64,000 nucleotides of DNA from Bog-473 sp963730395 (GTDB lineage Bacteria > Actinomycetota > Acidimicrobiia > Acidimicrobiales > RAAP-2), in contig CAVSSK010000021.1 of NCBI GenBank assembly GCA_963730395.1, positions 124,001 to 188,000 on the forward strand, read 5' to 3'. This document shows positions 16,545 to 26,083 of this stretch, piece after piece. The notes beneath the pieces are model-generated. The model was not told the origin of the DNA. It saw only the letters and a program-made list of their open reading frames with translations, and ran no database searches. A program made the position numbers and the translations under genes. The first letter of the stretch is position 1, and the number at the start of each line of letters is the position of its first letter.

Positions 16545-17728
16545 GATGCCGGCCGCCGCTCGTTGAGCTCGGACACGTTGGCGCCCATGATCTTGGCCAC
16601 GGACTCGGGCGGGAGCTTCTGGAGCTCGGTCACCCAGTCCGTCGGCTCGGGCAGGCCCTCGATGTGCGGCCAGTCCGAGCCGAAGATGACCCGGTCGTCG
16701 CCCATGAGGTCCACGATCTCGTCGACGTCGTCCTCCCAGAAGGGGTTGATCCACACGTGGCGGCGGAAGGTGACCACGGGGTCCTCGGAGAAGTAGCCGG
16801 GCATGCGCCGGGCGGTCGTACGCAGCTTCTTGAACAACGGGGCGAGGAACTCCGAGCCGTTCTCGACAGAGGCGATGCGCAGGTTGGGGAAGCGGCCGAA
16901 GAGCTTCTCGAGGATGAGGGTGGCCAGGAAGTCGTGGGCCGCCCGCTCGATGGCGAACATCTTGATGCTCGGGCGCGCCGGACCGGCGCGGAACGACGCC
17001 GAGAAGCCGTCGGTGGCGTACCCGTTGGAGGACAGCCCGGCGTCCCCGGCGTGCACGACCACGGTGATGCCGGCCTCGTCCACCCGGGCCCAGAAGGGAT
17101 CGAAGGCGTCGGCGGCCGGCGAGAGCGGGCCTGTCACCGTGGTCGGCGCAGCCGCCCGCATGACGACGGCGCGGGCACCCGCCTGCAAAGCCCACTCGAG
17201 CTCGCGAACGGCCTCGTCCACGTCGGCCAACGAGATATAGGGGGCCGCGAAGATGCGGTCGGCGTACGCCATGCCCCAGTCCTCTGCGAGCCAGCGGTTG
17301 AACGCCCGGAACAAGAGGACCACCGCGCCGGGGTCGTGCTTGAGCGCCTCCTCGTAGAGCATGCCCAGCGTCGGGAAGAGCCAGATCTTGGCCAGGCCCT
17401 GGGCGTCCATGGTGGCGAGCCGCGCGTCGCGATCGCGGTACTCGGGGCGAATGGGCTCGGGCGACCCCATGAGCTCGTGCATCGGCCGGCCGTCGGGGTT
17501 GCCCCGGAAGTAGTCGACCAGGGCGCCCGCGGGGGCGATCGGGTTGAAGGTCGGGTTGGTGACGGCCCGGCTGATCGTGCCGCCCAACGAGTGGTACTTC
17601 CGCCCGCCGACGTCGACCCACTGGATCACCCGGGGCCCGAGCGCAGGGTCGAGGTGTCGCGTGAACGCATCGAGCGCCTCGTAGTAGTGGTTGTCGGCGT
17701 CGAAGACAGGTGAGTCGACAGGGGGCAT
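16541..17728 (-). CDS. Amidohydrolase 2 family metal-dependent hydrolase
   Basis: 395 residues from ATG 17728, which has GGAAGG 8 bp upstream (a start at 17761 would add 11 residues). The metal site begins with FDADNHYYE instead of the commoner DxHxH. VVVHAGD supplies the barrel His, and FGSDWPHIEG near the C-terminus supplies the catalytic Asp. Members decarboxylate or hydrolyse aromatic acids and similar compounds. Translationally coupled to zwf by a 4-bp overlap, although no common pathway is apparent. Confidence 0.8.
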   Translation of the reverse strand: MPPVDSPVFDADNHYYEALDAFTRHLDPALGPRVIQWVDVGGRKYHSLGGTISRAVTNPTFNPIAPAGALVDYFRGNPDGRPMHELMGSPEPIRPEYRDRDARLATMDAQGLAKIWLFPTLGMLYEEALKHDPGAVVLLFRAFNRWLAEDWGMAYADRIFAAPYISLADVDEAVRELEWALQAGARAVVMRAAAPTTVTGPLSPAADAFDPFWARVDEAGITVVVHAGDAGLSSNGYATDGFSASFRAGPARPSIKMFAIERAAHDFLATLILEKLFGRFPNLRIASVENGSEFLAPLFKKLRTTARRMPGYFSEDPVVTFRRHVWINPFWEDDVDEIVDLMGDDRVIFGSDWPHIEGLPEPTDWVTELQKLPPESVAKIMGANVSELNERRPAS

Positions 17729-17767
17729 GGTCAGCCTTCCGAGGGCGGGCGCGACACCCAAACTGTA

Positions 17768-18481
17768 TTAGCTGGCAGTGGGTGGTCCCGCAGCGGTGTG
17801 CGCAACCCCCGCCGGGTCCACCGCCCAGTTCGGCGCCTGGCCCCACCGCTCGCCGTAGACGAGCTCGGGCAGCGGGCGCCGGCGGACCGGGCCATGGCGT
17901 CCCTGGGGGCGCCCGATCGTGATCGTGGCCATGAGATCGACCTCTTCGGGGATGTGCAGCAGGGCCCGCAGCTCGGCGTCGGCGGCGAACTGCCAGCCCG
18001 TCATGACGCCGCCGTAGCCGAGGGCACGGGCCGCCAGGAGCACGTTCTGGCAGGCGGGGTAGACCGAGGCGCCGTCCGTGTAATTGGTGTGGCGGTAGTG
18101 CACGAAGCAGGCCAGGATCAGCACGGGCACGGACTCGAAGGTGTCGACGTAGTGCTGCATGGTGCGGGCCATGCGGGACTTCGGGGAGTCGGCATCGGCG
18201 CCCGACCCCTTGTCGTAGCCGTCGGCCTGCCGCTTGGCGGCCCAGAATTTGCGGGCCCCCTCGCCGAGCAGCCGCTTCGCCTCACGGGCCACCGGCCCGT
18301 CGGTGAGGACGATGAAGCGGAAGGGCTGACGGTTGGACCCGCTGGGCGCCCGGGTGGCGGCAAAGAGGATGTCGCGCAGTACTTCGTCGGGGACGGGCTC
18401 GTCGGTGTAGCGCCGGATGGCCCGGGTCGAGAGCAGCCCCTCGTAGAGCGAGATGGTCTCCTCGTCCCCGCCGGGGCTCAC
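17768..18481 (-). CDS. Nitroreductase family FMN-dependent oxidoreductase
   Basis: 237 residues. STRAIRRYTDEPVPDEVLRDIL and RAPSGSNRQPFRFIVL are the classical N-terminal FMN-binding blocks, and LGYGGVMTGWQ with the IGRPQGRHGPVRRRPL tail completes the fold. The enzyme should use NAD(P)H to reduce nitro groups, quinones or related acceptors; the natural substrate is not predictable. It lies upstream of the amidohydrolase on the same strand with a 39-bp gap, so may share a transcript. Confidence 0.88.
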   Translation of the reverse strand: MSPGGDEETISLYEGLLSTRAIRRYTDEPVPDEVLRDILFAATRAPSGSNRQPFRFIVLTDGPVAREAKRLLGEGARKFWAAKRQADGYDKGSGADADSPKSRMARTMQHYVDTFESVPVLILACFVHYRHTNYTDGASVYPACQNVLLAARALGYGGVMTGWQFAADAELRALLHIPEEVDLMATITIGRPQGRHGPVRRRPLPELVYGERWGQAPNWAVDPAGVAHTAAGPPTAS

Positions 18482-18623
18482 CGGGGGGACCCGCTGACCA
18501 GGGTGAACCGCCGGGCGAGCCCGGTGCCCGCAGTCGCTGCCATGGCGGCGACCCTACCAACGCCAATGGGCGGCGGGTTGCCCGCGGCAAACCAGGGGAC
18601 GCGGTCCGCTAGGTTGCGCCGCC

Positions 18624-20705
18624 GTGCCCGGACGGCCCTCCCTCGCCCTCGTGGGCGCCCTCGTGGCAGCCCTGCTGGCCGCTGTGGGCGTGCTCACACC
18701 GCCGTCCCCGGCGGGTGCCGCCGCGACCTCGGCGGTGACGGCGATGCCCCCCCTGGGCTTCCTCCACGTGGTGACGCCGACAACCGGCTCCGACCTGACG
18801 CCCTACCTGGCCGACGCCGCCGGGCGAGAGGCGCTGCTGCGCGGCGCCGCGGCGGTCGGGATGGAGGACGTCGCCTACCCCGACGCGAACGGCGGGCCCG
18901 CACTCTTCCCGGTGGCGCCGTCCGCCTACGCCGGGCGCTGCCCCAAGGCCTCGGCGCTGATCCCCCAGCCGCCGCTGTGCGAAGTGCAGGCCTCACTTCC
19001 CGCCTACTCGCAGTCCACCGCACCGGGGAGCGGCGACGACTTCGCGCAGATGCGCTCCCTCGGCTTCGACGTGGTCCGCCTGGTCCTCAATTGGAGCCAG
19101 CTCGAGCCCACGGCGGGCACCTACTCGGCCACGTACCTCAACCGGGTGGCCCAGGTGGTGGGCTGGGCACGACAGCAGGGCATCTACGTGATCCTCGACA
19201 TGCACCAGGACCAGTACTCGCGCTACATCGTGCCCGCCAAGAGCGGGAGCGCCCCCTCGGGCTGCACCCCGTCGGGGGGCGGCGACGGAGCGCCGGGCTG
19301 GGCCGTGCAGGCCGACGGCAAGCCGGCATGCGCGCTGTTCGGCATCGACGAGCTGAACCCGGCCGAATCGGCGTCCTTCTACAACTTCTGGCACAACTCG
19401 CCCGTGACCGGCCCCCAGGGGCAGGCACCGGGGACCGGCCTGCAGGACCACTACATCGGCGCGCTCGCCGCGCTGGCGCGGCGGTTCGCGGGCACCCCGG
19501 CCGTGCTCGGCTACGAGCTGATGAACGAGCCGCAGCCGGGGTCCATCGGCTCGACGCCGGCCGCGAACGGGTACCAGGCCAGCAGCCAGGAGCTCTACCC
19601 GTTCTACGCGCGGGCCATCGAGGCGATCACGGGCGTGCGAGACGGCCTCCCCAGCTGCCCCGCCACCGCACCGACGTCGCTGACCGGCTCGTGCGCCTAC
19701 CCGCAGCTGGCCTCCGTCACCCACCAGCAGGTCTTCTTCGAGCCACTGGCATACCGGAACCTGGTGGACTTCTCCCTGCAGGTCTCCGCGCCCTTCTCGT
19801 CGTACCCCAACCTCGTGTTCGCACCCCACGTGTACACCTACGCGTTCACGATCGCGCAGGAGCTGCTCGGCCAGCCCGCCAAGCCGGGCGGGTTCCCGCC
19901 CAATTTCACATTCGGCTACCAGACGGCCGAGTCCGAGGCACAGGCGATGCGCGCCGCGGTGTTCACCACCGAGTTCGGCGACTCGGCCGGCACGGACCCC
20001 ACCATCCTGGCCAACGAGTTGGCGGCACAGGAGTCGACACAGACGGGCGGCACCCTGTGGGCGTGGAAGGGCCTGTCCAAGACACCCGTGACGTGCTGGT
20101 GCACGCGTTGGCAGCACTCGAGCTACCAGACGACGGCCAACGGCACACCTGGGAAGGGCAACCCCTCGTCGGTGCCGTCGCCCAATGACCTCCTGATCGC
20201 GAGCCGCCAACAGCTCATGATGCGGGTGTGGCCGGTGGCCACCGCCGGGCGGCTCGGCGCGTACGCCTACGACCCGGCCACCCGCACCTTCGCCATGGTG
20301 GCGTCGTCGAGCTCGGACGGCCGACGAGGCGACCGGGAGACCGACACGGTGGTCTCCATACCCTCCACGGTCCACGGCGTGGTGCACGTCAGCGGGGCGG
20401 CCTCCCTCGACACCGTCGTGACCCGACCCGACGGCAGCCGGATGGCCTACGTGACGACGACGGGCCCCGGTGGGCCGTCCCCGTATGGCATCACCGTCGG
20501 CCCGGCCTCCACCGCCCTGGTCGACCGGGTGACCGCGGAGGCCGCCAGTCCGCCCCCGCCGATCGGTGAGCCGGCGGCACGGGCCATGGCGGAGGGCGCG
20601 CTCAACGCAGCGGCGAATTCCTCCAACGCGTCCCTCCGCTCGACGGCGCAGCTCGTGCAGGGGCTCGCCGGCATCGTGCTCGGCTCGTCCGACCCCAACC
20701 CCTGA
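18624..20705 (+). CDS. Secreted glycoside hydrolase family 5 protein (endoglycoceramidase-like)
   Basis: 693 residues with a Sec signal (about 1-32, ending PAGAAA). The GH5 (beta/alpha)8 barrel shows RLVLNWSQLEP, VILDMHQDQYSR, the acid/base Glu in LGYELMNEPQPG (about 300) and the nucleophile Glu in VFTTEFGDSAG (about 449). The long insertions and the HQD motif resemble the endoglycosylceramidase subgroup rather than plain cellulases. The C-terminal 150 residues look like a beta-sandwich domain. A minus-strand RidA gene follows convergently with 8 bp between them. Confidence 0.8.
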   Translation: MPGRPSLALVGALVAALLAAVGVLTPPSPAGAAATSAVTAMPPLGFLHVVTPTTGSDLTPYLADAAGREALLRGAAAVGMEDVAYPDANGGPALFPVAPSAYAGRCPKASALIPQPPLCEVQASLPAYSQSTAPGSGDDFAQMRSLGFDVVRLVLNWSQLEPTAGTYSATYLNRVAQVVGWARQQGIYVILDMHQDQYSRYIVPAKSGSAPSGCTPSGGGDGAPGWAVQADGKPACALFGIDELNPAESASFYNFWHNSPVTGPQGQAPGTGLQDHYIGALAALARRFAGTPAVLGYELMNEPQPGSIGSTPAANGYQASSQELYPFYARAIEAITGVRDGLPSCPATAPTSLTGSCAYPQLASVTHQQVFFEPLAYRNLVDFSLQVSAPFSSYPNLVFAPHVYTYAFTIAQELLGQPAKPGGFPPNFTFGYQTAESEAQAMRAAVFTTEFGDSAGTDPTILANELAAQESTQTGGTLWAWKGLSKTPVTCWCTRWQHSSYQTTANGTPGKGNPSSVPSPNDLLIASRQQLMMRVWPVATAGRLGAYAYDPATRTFAMVASSSSDGRRGDRETDTVVSIPSTVHGVVHVSGAASLDTVVTRPDGSRMAYVTTTGPGGPSPYGITVGPASTALVDRVTAEAASPPPPIGEPAARAMAEGALNAAANSSNASLRSTAQLVQGLAGIVLGSSDPNP

Positions 20706-20713
20706 GCAGACGG

Positions 20714-21178
20714 TCAGAGGGTGGGGATCCGTAGCCGGGCGGTGAGCTCGATCTCGACGGCGATGTCGAACGGGAGCTCGGCCAGGCCGACCGCACTGCG
20801 GGTGTGACGCCCGGCATCGCCGAAGACGTCGACGAGCAGGTCCGAACACCCGTCGATGACCGCGGGAGTCTGGTTGAAGCCGGGAGCCACGTTCACCATG
20901 CCGAAGACCTTGACGATGCGCTCGATGCGGTCGAGATCCCCCAGTTCCTGATGCAACGTCGCCAAGATCGACAGCGCCGTGCGGCGGGCCGCCTCTCGGC
21001 CCTCCTCGAGGGACAGTTCACGACCGACCTTGCCGCGGATGATGCGATCTCCGTCGATGGGGCCGTGGCCGCCCACATGGACGAGGCCGTCGTCGACGAC
21101 ACAGGCCAGATAGTTCCCGGCAGGTGGGAAGGGGGGCGGCAGCGCAATGCCGAGCTCCGCGAGTCGCTCCGTGATCAT
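20714..21178 (-). CDS. RidA (YjgF/YER057c/UK114) family protein
   Basis: 154 residues. The family pattern is PPAGNYLACVVDDGLVHVGGHGP at the N-terminus and VVAP-type VKVFGMVNVAPGFNQTPAVIDG, with a C-terminal HTRSAVGLAELPFDIAVEIELTA close. This long RidA subtype deaminates or hydrolyses reactive enamine/imine intermediates, or is catabolic. Its ATG overlaps the stop of the DUF1330 gene upstream, giving a two- or three-gene unit with the LLM oxidoreductase. Confidence 0.85.
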   Translation of the reverse strand: MITERLAELGIALPPPFPPAGNYLACVVDDGLVHVGGHGPIDGDRIIRGKVGRELSLEEGREAARRTALSILATLHQELGDLDRIERIVKVFGMVNVAPGFNQTPAVIDGCSDLLVDVFGDAGRHTRSAVGLAELPFDIAVEIELTARLRIPTL

Positions 21179-21501
21179 GGGCGCAGACCATGTGAGCCCG
21201 CCTCACCGGCGTCCTCGATTCCGTCGACGACGTAGAGCGTTGCCCGGGCGGCGCCGTCGCGTAGCTTCTTGATCGCCGCGTACTCCTCGCTGTGGTACCA
21301 GTCGAGTGCGGCCTGGCGCGTCGGGAACGCGAGCACCACGGTGCGACTCGCCGGCATCTCCCCTTCGAGCGCCGTGGCGTCGCCGCCGCGCACCAGGTAC
21401 CGGCCCCCAGCCGCGACGATGTTCGGTGCCACCTGCGCCTTGTACTCCTCGTACTTCACGGCGTCGAGGATGTCTGCCTGGTAGATCACATACGTCGTCA
21501 T
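21175..21501 (-). CDS. DUF1330 family protein
   Basis: 108 residues from the ATG at 21501. TYVIYQADILDAVKYEEYKAQ and VLAFPTRQAALDWYHSEEY are the two conserved blocks of DUF1330, a small ferredoxin-like dimeric alpha-beta barrel of unknown function. It sits between an F420-type LLM enzyme (17 bp upstream) and RidA (4-bp overlap), suggesting a shared catabolic role. Confidence 0.85.
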   Translation of the reverse strand: MTTYVIYQADILDAVKYEEYKAQVAPNIVAAGGRYLVRGGDATALEGEMPASRTVVLAFPTRQAALDWYHSEEYAAIKKLRDGAARATLYVVDGIEDAGEAGSHGLRP

Positions 21502-21518
21502 CGCACTCCGATCCGGAC

Positions 21519-22433
21519 CTACTGTTGCCCGATCACCGACTCGCCGAAGCGATGGAGCGACTCGACGGCGTGGGCCAGCGAATCGCCCGGCACCCCGACG
21601 CCCGCCCAGGTGACCCCGAGCTGCGCCAGCTCCTCCACCGCCGCCAGCTGGGCCCCGGCGTCGAACCTGTCGCTCCCCGGGTCTCCACCGGCCCCGGAGC
21701 CGAACGACACGTCGATCTCGGACGGGTCCCGCCCCGCCTCGTCGACGAATTGCCACAGCTCGTCGAGCATGGGGCGAAGGTCGTCCAGGGTCTCGAGGGG
21801 CCGGGTCTTGGCCGTCTGGGCCAGGACCCGGGGGGCAGGGAATGGGTTCCAACCGTTGCCGTAGCGGGCAACCCGGCGCCGGGACAACCGGCTGTTCCCC
21901 CCGACCCAGATCGGAGGGAACGGATCCGGCTTGGGGTTCGCGCTCTGGCCCTTGGCGGTGAAGGTCCGCCCCTCGTGAGCGAAGTCGTCCTGGCTCCAGA
22001 TCCCGAGGATGACCTCGATGGCCTCGTCGAAGAGCGCGTTGCGCTCGTCGAAGTCGACGCCCAACGCGCTGTACTCGCCGCGCAGGTAGCCGGTGGCGAC
22101 GGACAGCGTGAAGCGGCCACCGGACAGCGCGTCGAGGGTGGCGGCCGCCTTGGCCACCAGGAACGGATTGCGATAGGGCAGCACCAGGATGTTGGGGATC
22201 AAACGGAGCCGGTCGGTCACGGCGGCGCAGAAGGAGAGGGCGGTGAACGGGTCGAGGGCATCGTGCCCGCCGGCCTGCAGCCATCGCTCGGAGGGGGCCG
22301 GATGGTCGGTGAAACCGATGCCCGAAAACCCGGCCTCCTCGGCGGCCACGCAGAATTCAGTCAGGCCGGCCTTGGTCAGGAGCTCGGGATTGTACGGATG
22401 GGAGATCAGGGGGTACGTCACCCAGAAGTTCAT
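21519..22433 (-). CDS. LLM class F420-dependent oxidoreductase
   Basis: 304 residues of the luciferase-like monooxygenase fold. AEEAGFSGIGFTDHPAPSE, RNPFLVAKAAATLDALSGGR and the SVATGYLRGEYSALGVDFDERN block match the TIGR03619 subgroup typical of actinobacteria, where cofactor F420 rather than FMN is used. The substrate is unknown. First gene of the minus-strand unit with DUF1330 and RidA. The 186 bp upstream, shared with a divergent hydrolase, should carry its promoter. Confidence 0.85.
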   Translation of the reverse strand: MNFWVTYPLISHPYNPELLTKAGLTEFCVAAEEAGFSGIGFTDHPAPSERWLQAGGHDALDPFTALSFCAAVTDRLRLIPNILVLPYRNPFLVAKAAATLDALSGGRFTLSVATGYLRGEYSALGVDFDERNALFDEAIEVILGIWSQDDFAHEGRTFTAKGQSANPKPDPFPPIWVGGNSRLSRRRVARYGNGWNPFPAPRVLAQTAKTRPLETLDDLRPMLDELWQFVDEAGRDPSEIDVSFGSGAGGDPGSDRFDAGAQLAAVEELAQLGVTWAGVGVPGDSLAHAVESLHRFGESVIGQQ

Positions 22434-22619
22434 GGCGTCAGACCTTAACGTCGGCGGACGATCTCCCTGGGGGGAGAACGAAGGTTTCTCCGGTCACGGT
22501 CTGCGCCATCGTTGACGCTCGGAGCACCGCTTCCTAGGGTGAGCGCCGCTGCGGGCACGTGAGGGCTCGAGCGAGTGCCACGGCGAGGAGCCGGATGGCC
22601 GGACGAAGGGGACACGGTC

Positions 22620-23333
22620 ATGGCGACGTTTGTGCTCGTGCACGGTGGCGGACACGGCGGGTGGTGCTGGCGGCGCCTGACGCCGTATCTCCGGGGCGCA
22701 GGGCACGAGGTCTACACACCGACGCTGACCGGTCTCGGCGAGCGGGCACATCTCCTCGGCACCGACGTCGACCTGGACATGCACATCGACGACGTGGTCG
22801 CCGTCCTCAAGTACGAGGACCTGCGCAGTGTGATCCTCGTGGGCCACAGCTACGGGGGGATGGTCATCACCGGTGTCGCCGACCGCGCTCCTTCCCGGGT
22901 CGGGCACCTCGTCTACCTCGATGCGGCGACCCCGACGGACGGCCAGTCACTCGCCGACGTGTCGCCCGACCTGATGGAGATGGCCCGCAGCATGGGCAAG
23001 GTGGTCGACGGAGTCGAGCTCGTCCTGAACTACATGGCGGAGGCCGGTCGTTTCTACGGCGTGACGGACCCGGAGGCGCTCGAGTGGATGCAGGGACGGC
23101 TGACGCCGCAGCCATGGAGGAGCTTCGAGCAGAGCCTGCGCCTGACGGACGAGCAGGCGGTGCGGCGCATCCCCAGGACCGACGTCGTCTGCCGGAACCC
23201 CATGTCCGACGCCGGTGCGAGCCTCGAGGAGCGGACGCGTGGCGCGGACCGGGTGTTCGAGATCGAGACCGGGCACGACCTGATGATCACCGAGCCCGAG
23301 AAGGTCTCCGAGTTCCTGCTCCAGCTCACCTGA
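22620..23333 (+). CDS. Alpha/beta hydrolase (MenH/esterase-like)
   Basis: 237 residues from ATG 22620; an upstream ATG at 22575 lacks conserved residues. It has the HGGGHGGWCWRRL oxyanion region (8-20), nucleophile Ser77 in VGHSYGGM and the terminal His in ETGHDLMITEPE. This pattern is shared with plant-type methylesterase/hydroxynitrile lyase-like hydrolases common in soil actinobacteria. Convergent with maf. Confidence 0.85.
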   Translation: MATFVLVHGGGHGGWCWRRLTPYLRGAGHEVYTPTLTGLGERAHLLGTDVDLDMHIDDVVAVLKYEDLRSVILVGHSYGGMVITGVADRAPSRVGHLVYLDAATPTDGQSLADVSPDLMEMARSMGKVVDGVELVLNYMAEAGRFYGVTDPEALEWMQGRLTPQPWRSFEQSLRLTDEQAVRRIPRTDVVCRNPMSDAGASLEERTRGADRVFEIETGHDLMITEPEKVSEFLLQLT

Positions 23334-23350
23334 GCCGCCTGGCCGCGCCC

Positions 23351-23971
23351 TCAAGTCGGGGGTGGCGGATGGTCACGCCACAGGTCCGTGATCCGCACCC
23401 CGATCTCGGACAGCAACGAACGGAAGAGGGGGAGCGACAGCCCGAGGACGTTGGACGGACAGCCGTCGATGCCTTCGACGAACGGTCCCCCGTGGCCCTC
23501 GATGCTGAAGGCACCGGCCAGCTCCAGCACCTGTTCCCGCGCCGCGTAGGCGCCCAGTTCCTCCCCGGTCGGGCTGCCGAACCGGATCAGGGTGCTGGCG
23601 ACGCCGCTCACGCGTCGTCCCGATCGCGTGTCGATCAGGCAGTGGCCGGTGTGGAGTCGGCCGTGCCGGTTCGAGAGGCGCTGCCACGTGGCGACGACCT
23701 CGGACGCGGACGCCGGTTTGCCGAGCGCAGCCCCGTCGAGGTCCAGCAGCGAGTCGCAGCCCAGGACCAGCGCGCGCTCGCAAAGGGGCGCCACCGCCGA
23801 CGCTTTGCGCTCGGCGAGCACCGTGACCGCGCCAAGCGCCGGCAGCTCTCCGACGTCCTCGTCCACCCCGCTCACCACGACCTCGGGGTCGAAGCCGGCA
23901 TCGCGCAGGACCCGGAGCCTCGCCTTGGAGCCGGAGGCGAGAACCAGGCGTGGGGCCTCTGTCTTGGACAC
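23351..23971 (-). CDS. maf: Maf family nucleoside triphosphate pyrophosphatase
   Basis: 206 residues. The start LVLASGSKARLRVLRDAGF, the VDED acidic loop, LVLGCDSLLDLDG and the C-terminal GAFSIEGHGGPFVEGIDGCPSNVLGL are all Maf signatures. It hydrolyses non-canonical or modified NTPs to monophosphates. Housecleaning role expected; it lies 30 bp downstream of a CDF transporter gene on the same strand. Confidence 0.9.
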   Translation of the reverse strand: MSKTEAPRLVLASGSKARLRVLRDAGFDPEVVVSGVDEDVGELPALGAVTVLAERKASAVAPLCERALVLGCDSLLDLDGAALGKPASASEVVATWQRLSNRHGRLHTGHCLIDTRSGRRVSGVASTLIRFGSPTGEELGAYAAREQVLELAGAFSIEGHGGPFVEGIDGCPSNVLGLSLPLFRSLLSEIGVRITDLWRDHPPPPT

Positions 23972-24001
23972 GGACGCAAGTATGCCCAGCCGGAGACGGG
24001 A

Positions 24002-25108
24002 TCAGGGGGTGGTCCGGTGGTGGGCCGTCGTCGCATGGGGGTCGAGTCCGGTGGCGGCCGGGTCGACGTGGATGATGGCGTCGGACAGCTTCGAGACGTG
24101 GTGGAGCAACTCGTGCTGCGCGATCTCGGCGATGTCGTGCGCCCCGGTGAGGGGGATCGAGCCATCGACGCTGAGGCGCACCTGGGCGAGGAGCCGGTGT
24201 CCCATCCAGCGGGCCCGCACCTCGGTCACGGCCACGACGCCATCGACCGCGGCGACCGTCCGTTCGATGCGGGCGACGACGGCCGGATCGACGGCGTCGA
24301 GCAGGCGCTGCCCGACACTCAACGCGGCCTGGTAGCCGACGACGAGGATGGCGGCCGTGATGACGAGGCCGACCGCAGCGTCTGCCCACTGTGCCCCGAG
24401 GGCGACGGCGATGGCGCCGATGAGCACGAGCAGTGAGGTGACGCCGTCGGTGCGGGCATGGACGCCGTCGGCCTCCAGGGCGGCCGACCCGATGCGGCGG
24501 CCGACCCGGATGCGGTACTGGGCGACGACCTCGTTGCCCACGGCGCCGATGACGGCGGCGACCATCACGATGCCGAGGTGCGTGATCTTCTGGGGATGGA
24601 TCAGGCGGTCGATCGCTTCGTAGCCGGCGAAGGCGGCCGAACCGAAGATGAGGGCGAGCACCACCAGCCCGGCCACATCCTCGGCCTTGCCGTAGCCGTA
24701 GGTGAAGCGCGGCGTCGGGGCGCGACGCCCGAGCCGGAAGGCGAGCCACAACGGGACGGCGGTCAAGGCGTCAGCCGCGTTGTGCAGCGTGTCGCCCAGG
24801 AGGGCGACCGACCCGCTGGCGACCACGACGAAGGCTTGCGTCCCCGCCGTGACCAGGAGGATGACGAGCGAGATGGCCACGGCCCGGATGCCGGCCCGGC
24901 TCCCTTCGAGGGCCTGGTCCAGCGAGTCCTTGGCGTCGTGCGGGTGGGGGGCGATCACTCCCCGGAGGAACCCCCGGAGACCCTCGTGATGCGGGCGCCC
25001 CTGATGGTGGTGCCCGTGGTCGTGGTGATCGTGCCCCTGACGCTCGGAGGCACCATGGTGATCCGGATGAGAGCCCGATCGGCCGACGGTCGTGGCCACA
25101 GCGGCCAT
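24002..25108 (-). CDS. Cation diffusion facilitator (zinc-type) transporter
   Basis: 368 residues from ATG 25108; the frame is open further upstream without coding character. A His-rich cytosolic N-terminus (about residues 12-40, with HDHHDHGHHHQ) is typical of Zn transporters. Six TM segments follow. The transport site ligands are HNAAD (about 109) in TM2 and HARTD (about 214) in TM5, the H-x3-D pairs of Zn-type CDFs. A C-terminal ferredoxin-like domain ends the protein. Predicted Zn2+/H+ antiport out of the cytosol. Confidence 0.9.
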   Translation of the reverse strand: MAAVATTVGRSGSHPDHHGASERQGHDHHDHGHHHQGRPHHEGLRGFLRGVIAPHPHDAKDSLDQALEGSRAGIRAVAISLVILLVTAGTQAFVVVASGSVALLGDTLHNAADALTAVPLWLAFRLGRRAPTPRFTYGYGKAEDVAGLVVLALIFGSAAFAGYEAIDRLIHPQKITHLGIVMVAAVIGAVGNEVVAQYRIRVGRRIGSAALEADGVHARTDGVTSLLVLIGAIAVALGAQWADAAVGLVITAAILVVGYQAALSVGQRLLDAVDPAVVARIERTVAAVDGVVAVTEVRARWMGHRLLAQVRLSVDGSIPLTGAHDIAEIAQHELLHHVSKLSDAIIHVDPAATGLDPHATTAHHRTTP

Positions 25109-25197
25109 TGTCGTGCCGCGTCGGTCGGAGTGCACGTTGCAAGTCGGTCGCACCTGCTCGTCGGACGCAACCGCAAAGGCTCCGCCGGGCGGGGGCG

Positions 25198-25893
25198 TCA
25201 GCCCAAGATGTTCACGGCGCGCGAGACGACCACGGCCACGGTCACCAGCGACGCCAGGGACTGCAGCATCATCAACAACTTGGCCCACGCCGTGAGGGGC
25301 ATCGTGTCGGTCGGGCTGAACGCGGTCGCGTTCGTGAACGACGTGTAGAGATAGTCGAGGAAGTCCGGTGTCCATCCCGGCGCCGAGCCCGGGGTGGACA
25401 TCTGTGGGAAGAGGAAGTCCGGTTGGCGGTGCTCAGGCTGCTGCCGGGTCGCCGGACCGCCACGGTCGAGCTCCCAGTACCACAGCCCGAACACGATGAC
25501 GTTGGTCAGCCAGATCGGAACGGACGCGTAGACCAGGGAACGCCCTCCGGCGTGACCCCCGCTCTGGTAGAGCAGCGCGTGGATGAGATCGATGAGTGAG
25601 ATCACGTTGGCCACGGTGATCAGCGCGATCAATGCGATGCCGACGATCCGCAGGCGCGACTCCTCCTTGGAGATGTGCCCGGGGTTGGCGATGAGGAGGA
25701 CGAGCAGCAGGCCCCCCTCCAGGGAGGGAATGAGGGCGCGGTTGCCCAGGTAGCGAATGAGGTCGTCGGGGAGGATCAACTGGAGCGACATGGCCGCGAG
25801 CGTCGCGATCAGTGCGGGCCAGCGGGGCTCCCTGGGCGATCGGATGCCCCACGCGACCTCGTCGTCCCGTTGGCGAGTCGGCGCGTCGCCCAT
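25198..25893 (-). CDS. Integral membrane protein, DUF1345-like
   Basis: 231 residues from ATG 25893, with about five hydrophobic segments. The C-terminal part, YLYTSFTNATAFSPTDTMPL then AWAKLLMMLQSLASLVTVAV, is arranged like a two-TM channel pore region but lacks a TVGYG-type selectivity filter; this is the usual form of DUF1345 proteins. Function unknown. Unrelated to its neighbours as far as can be seen. The 189 bp on its upstream side, toward the next gene, hold no other feature I can support. Confidence 0.6.
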   Translation of the reverse strand: MGDAPTRQRDDEVAWGIRSPREPRWPALIATLAAMSLQLILPDDLIRYLGNRALIPSLEGGLLLVLLIANPGHISKEESRLRIVGIALIALITVANVISLIDLIHALLYQSGGHAGGRSLVYASVPIWLTNVIVFGLWYWELDRGGPATRQQPEHRQPDFLFPQMSTPGSAPGWTPDFLDYLYTSFTNATAFSPTDTMPLTAWAKLLMMLQSLASLVTVAVVVSRAVNILG

Positions 25894-26083
25894 GGAGCCA
25901 ACGTACCCAGGCTGCGCCGTCGATCGGGGGATGTCGGATCGGCCCACAACGAGGCTTTGCCGGGCTTGATCCGCCGTTGCGGCCGACGCAGCGGCCGACG
26001 GGGCACGAACGGCGGCCGATCGCGGGTGGTCAGCGTCGTGGCACAGGTGGGAGGATGGCGACTCGCCGACGAAAGGGCCAGCA

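Noticed and set aside
15060..17846. Single 928-codon open frame covering zwf and the amidohydrolase region
   Set aside because: Only the part up to 16544 is G6PD; the rest is Arg/Pro-rich shadow of the amidohydrolase read in another frame.
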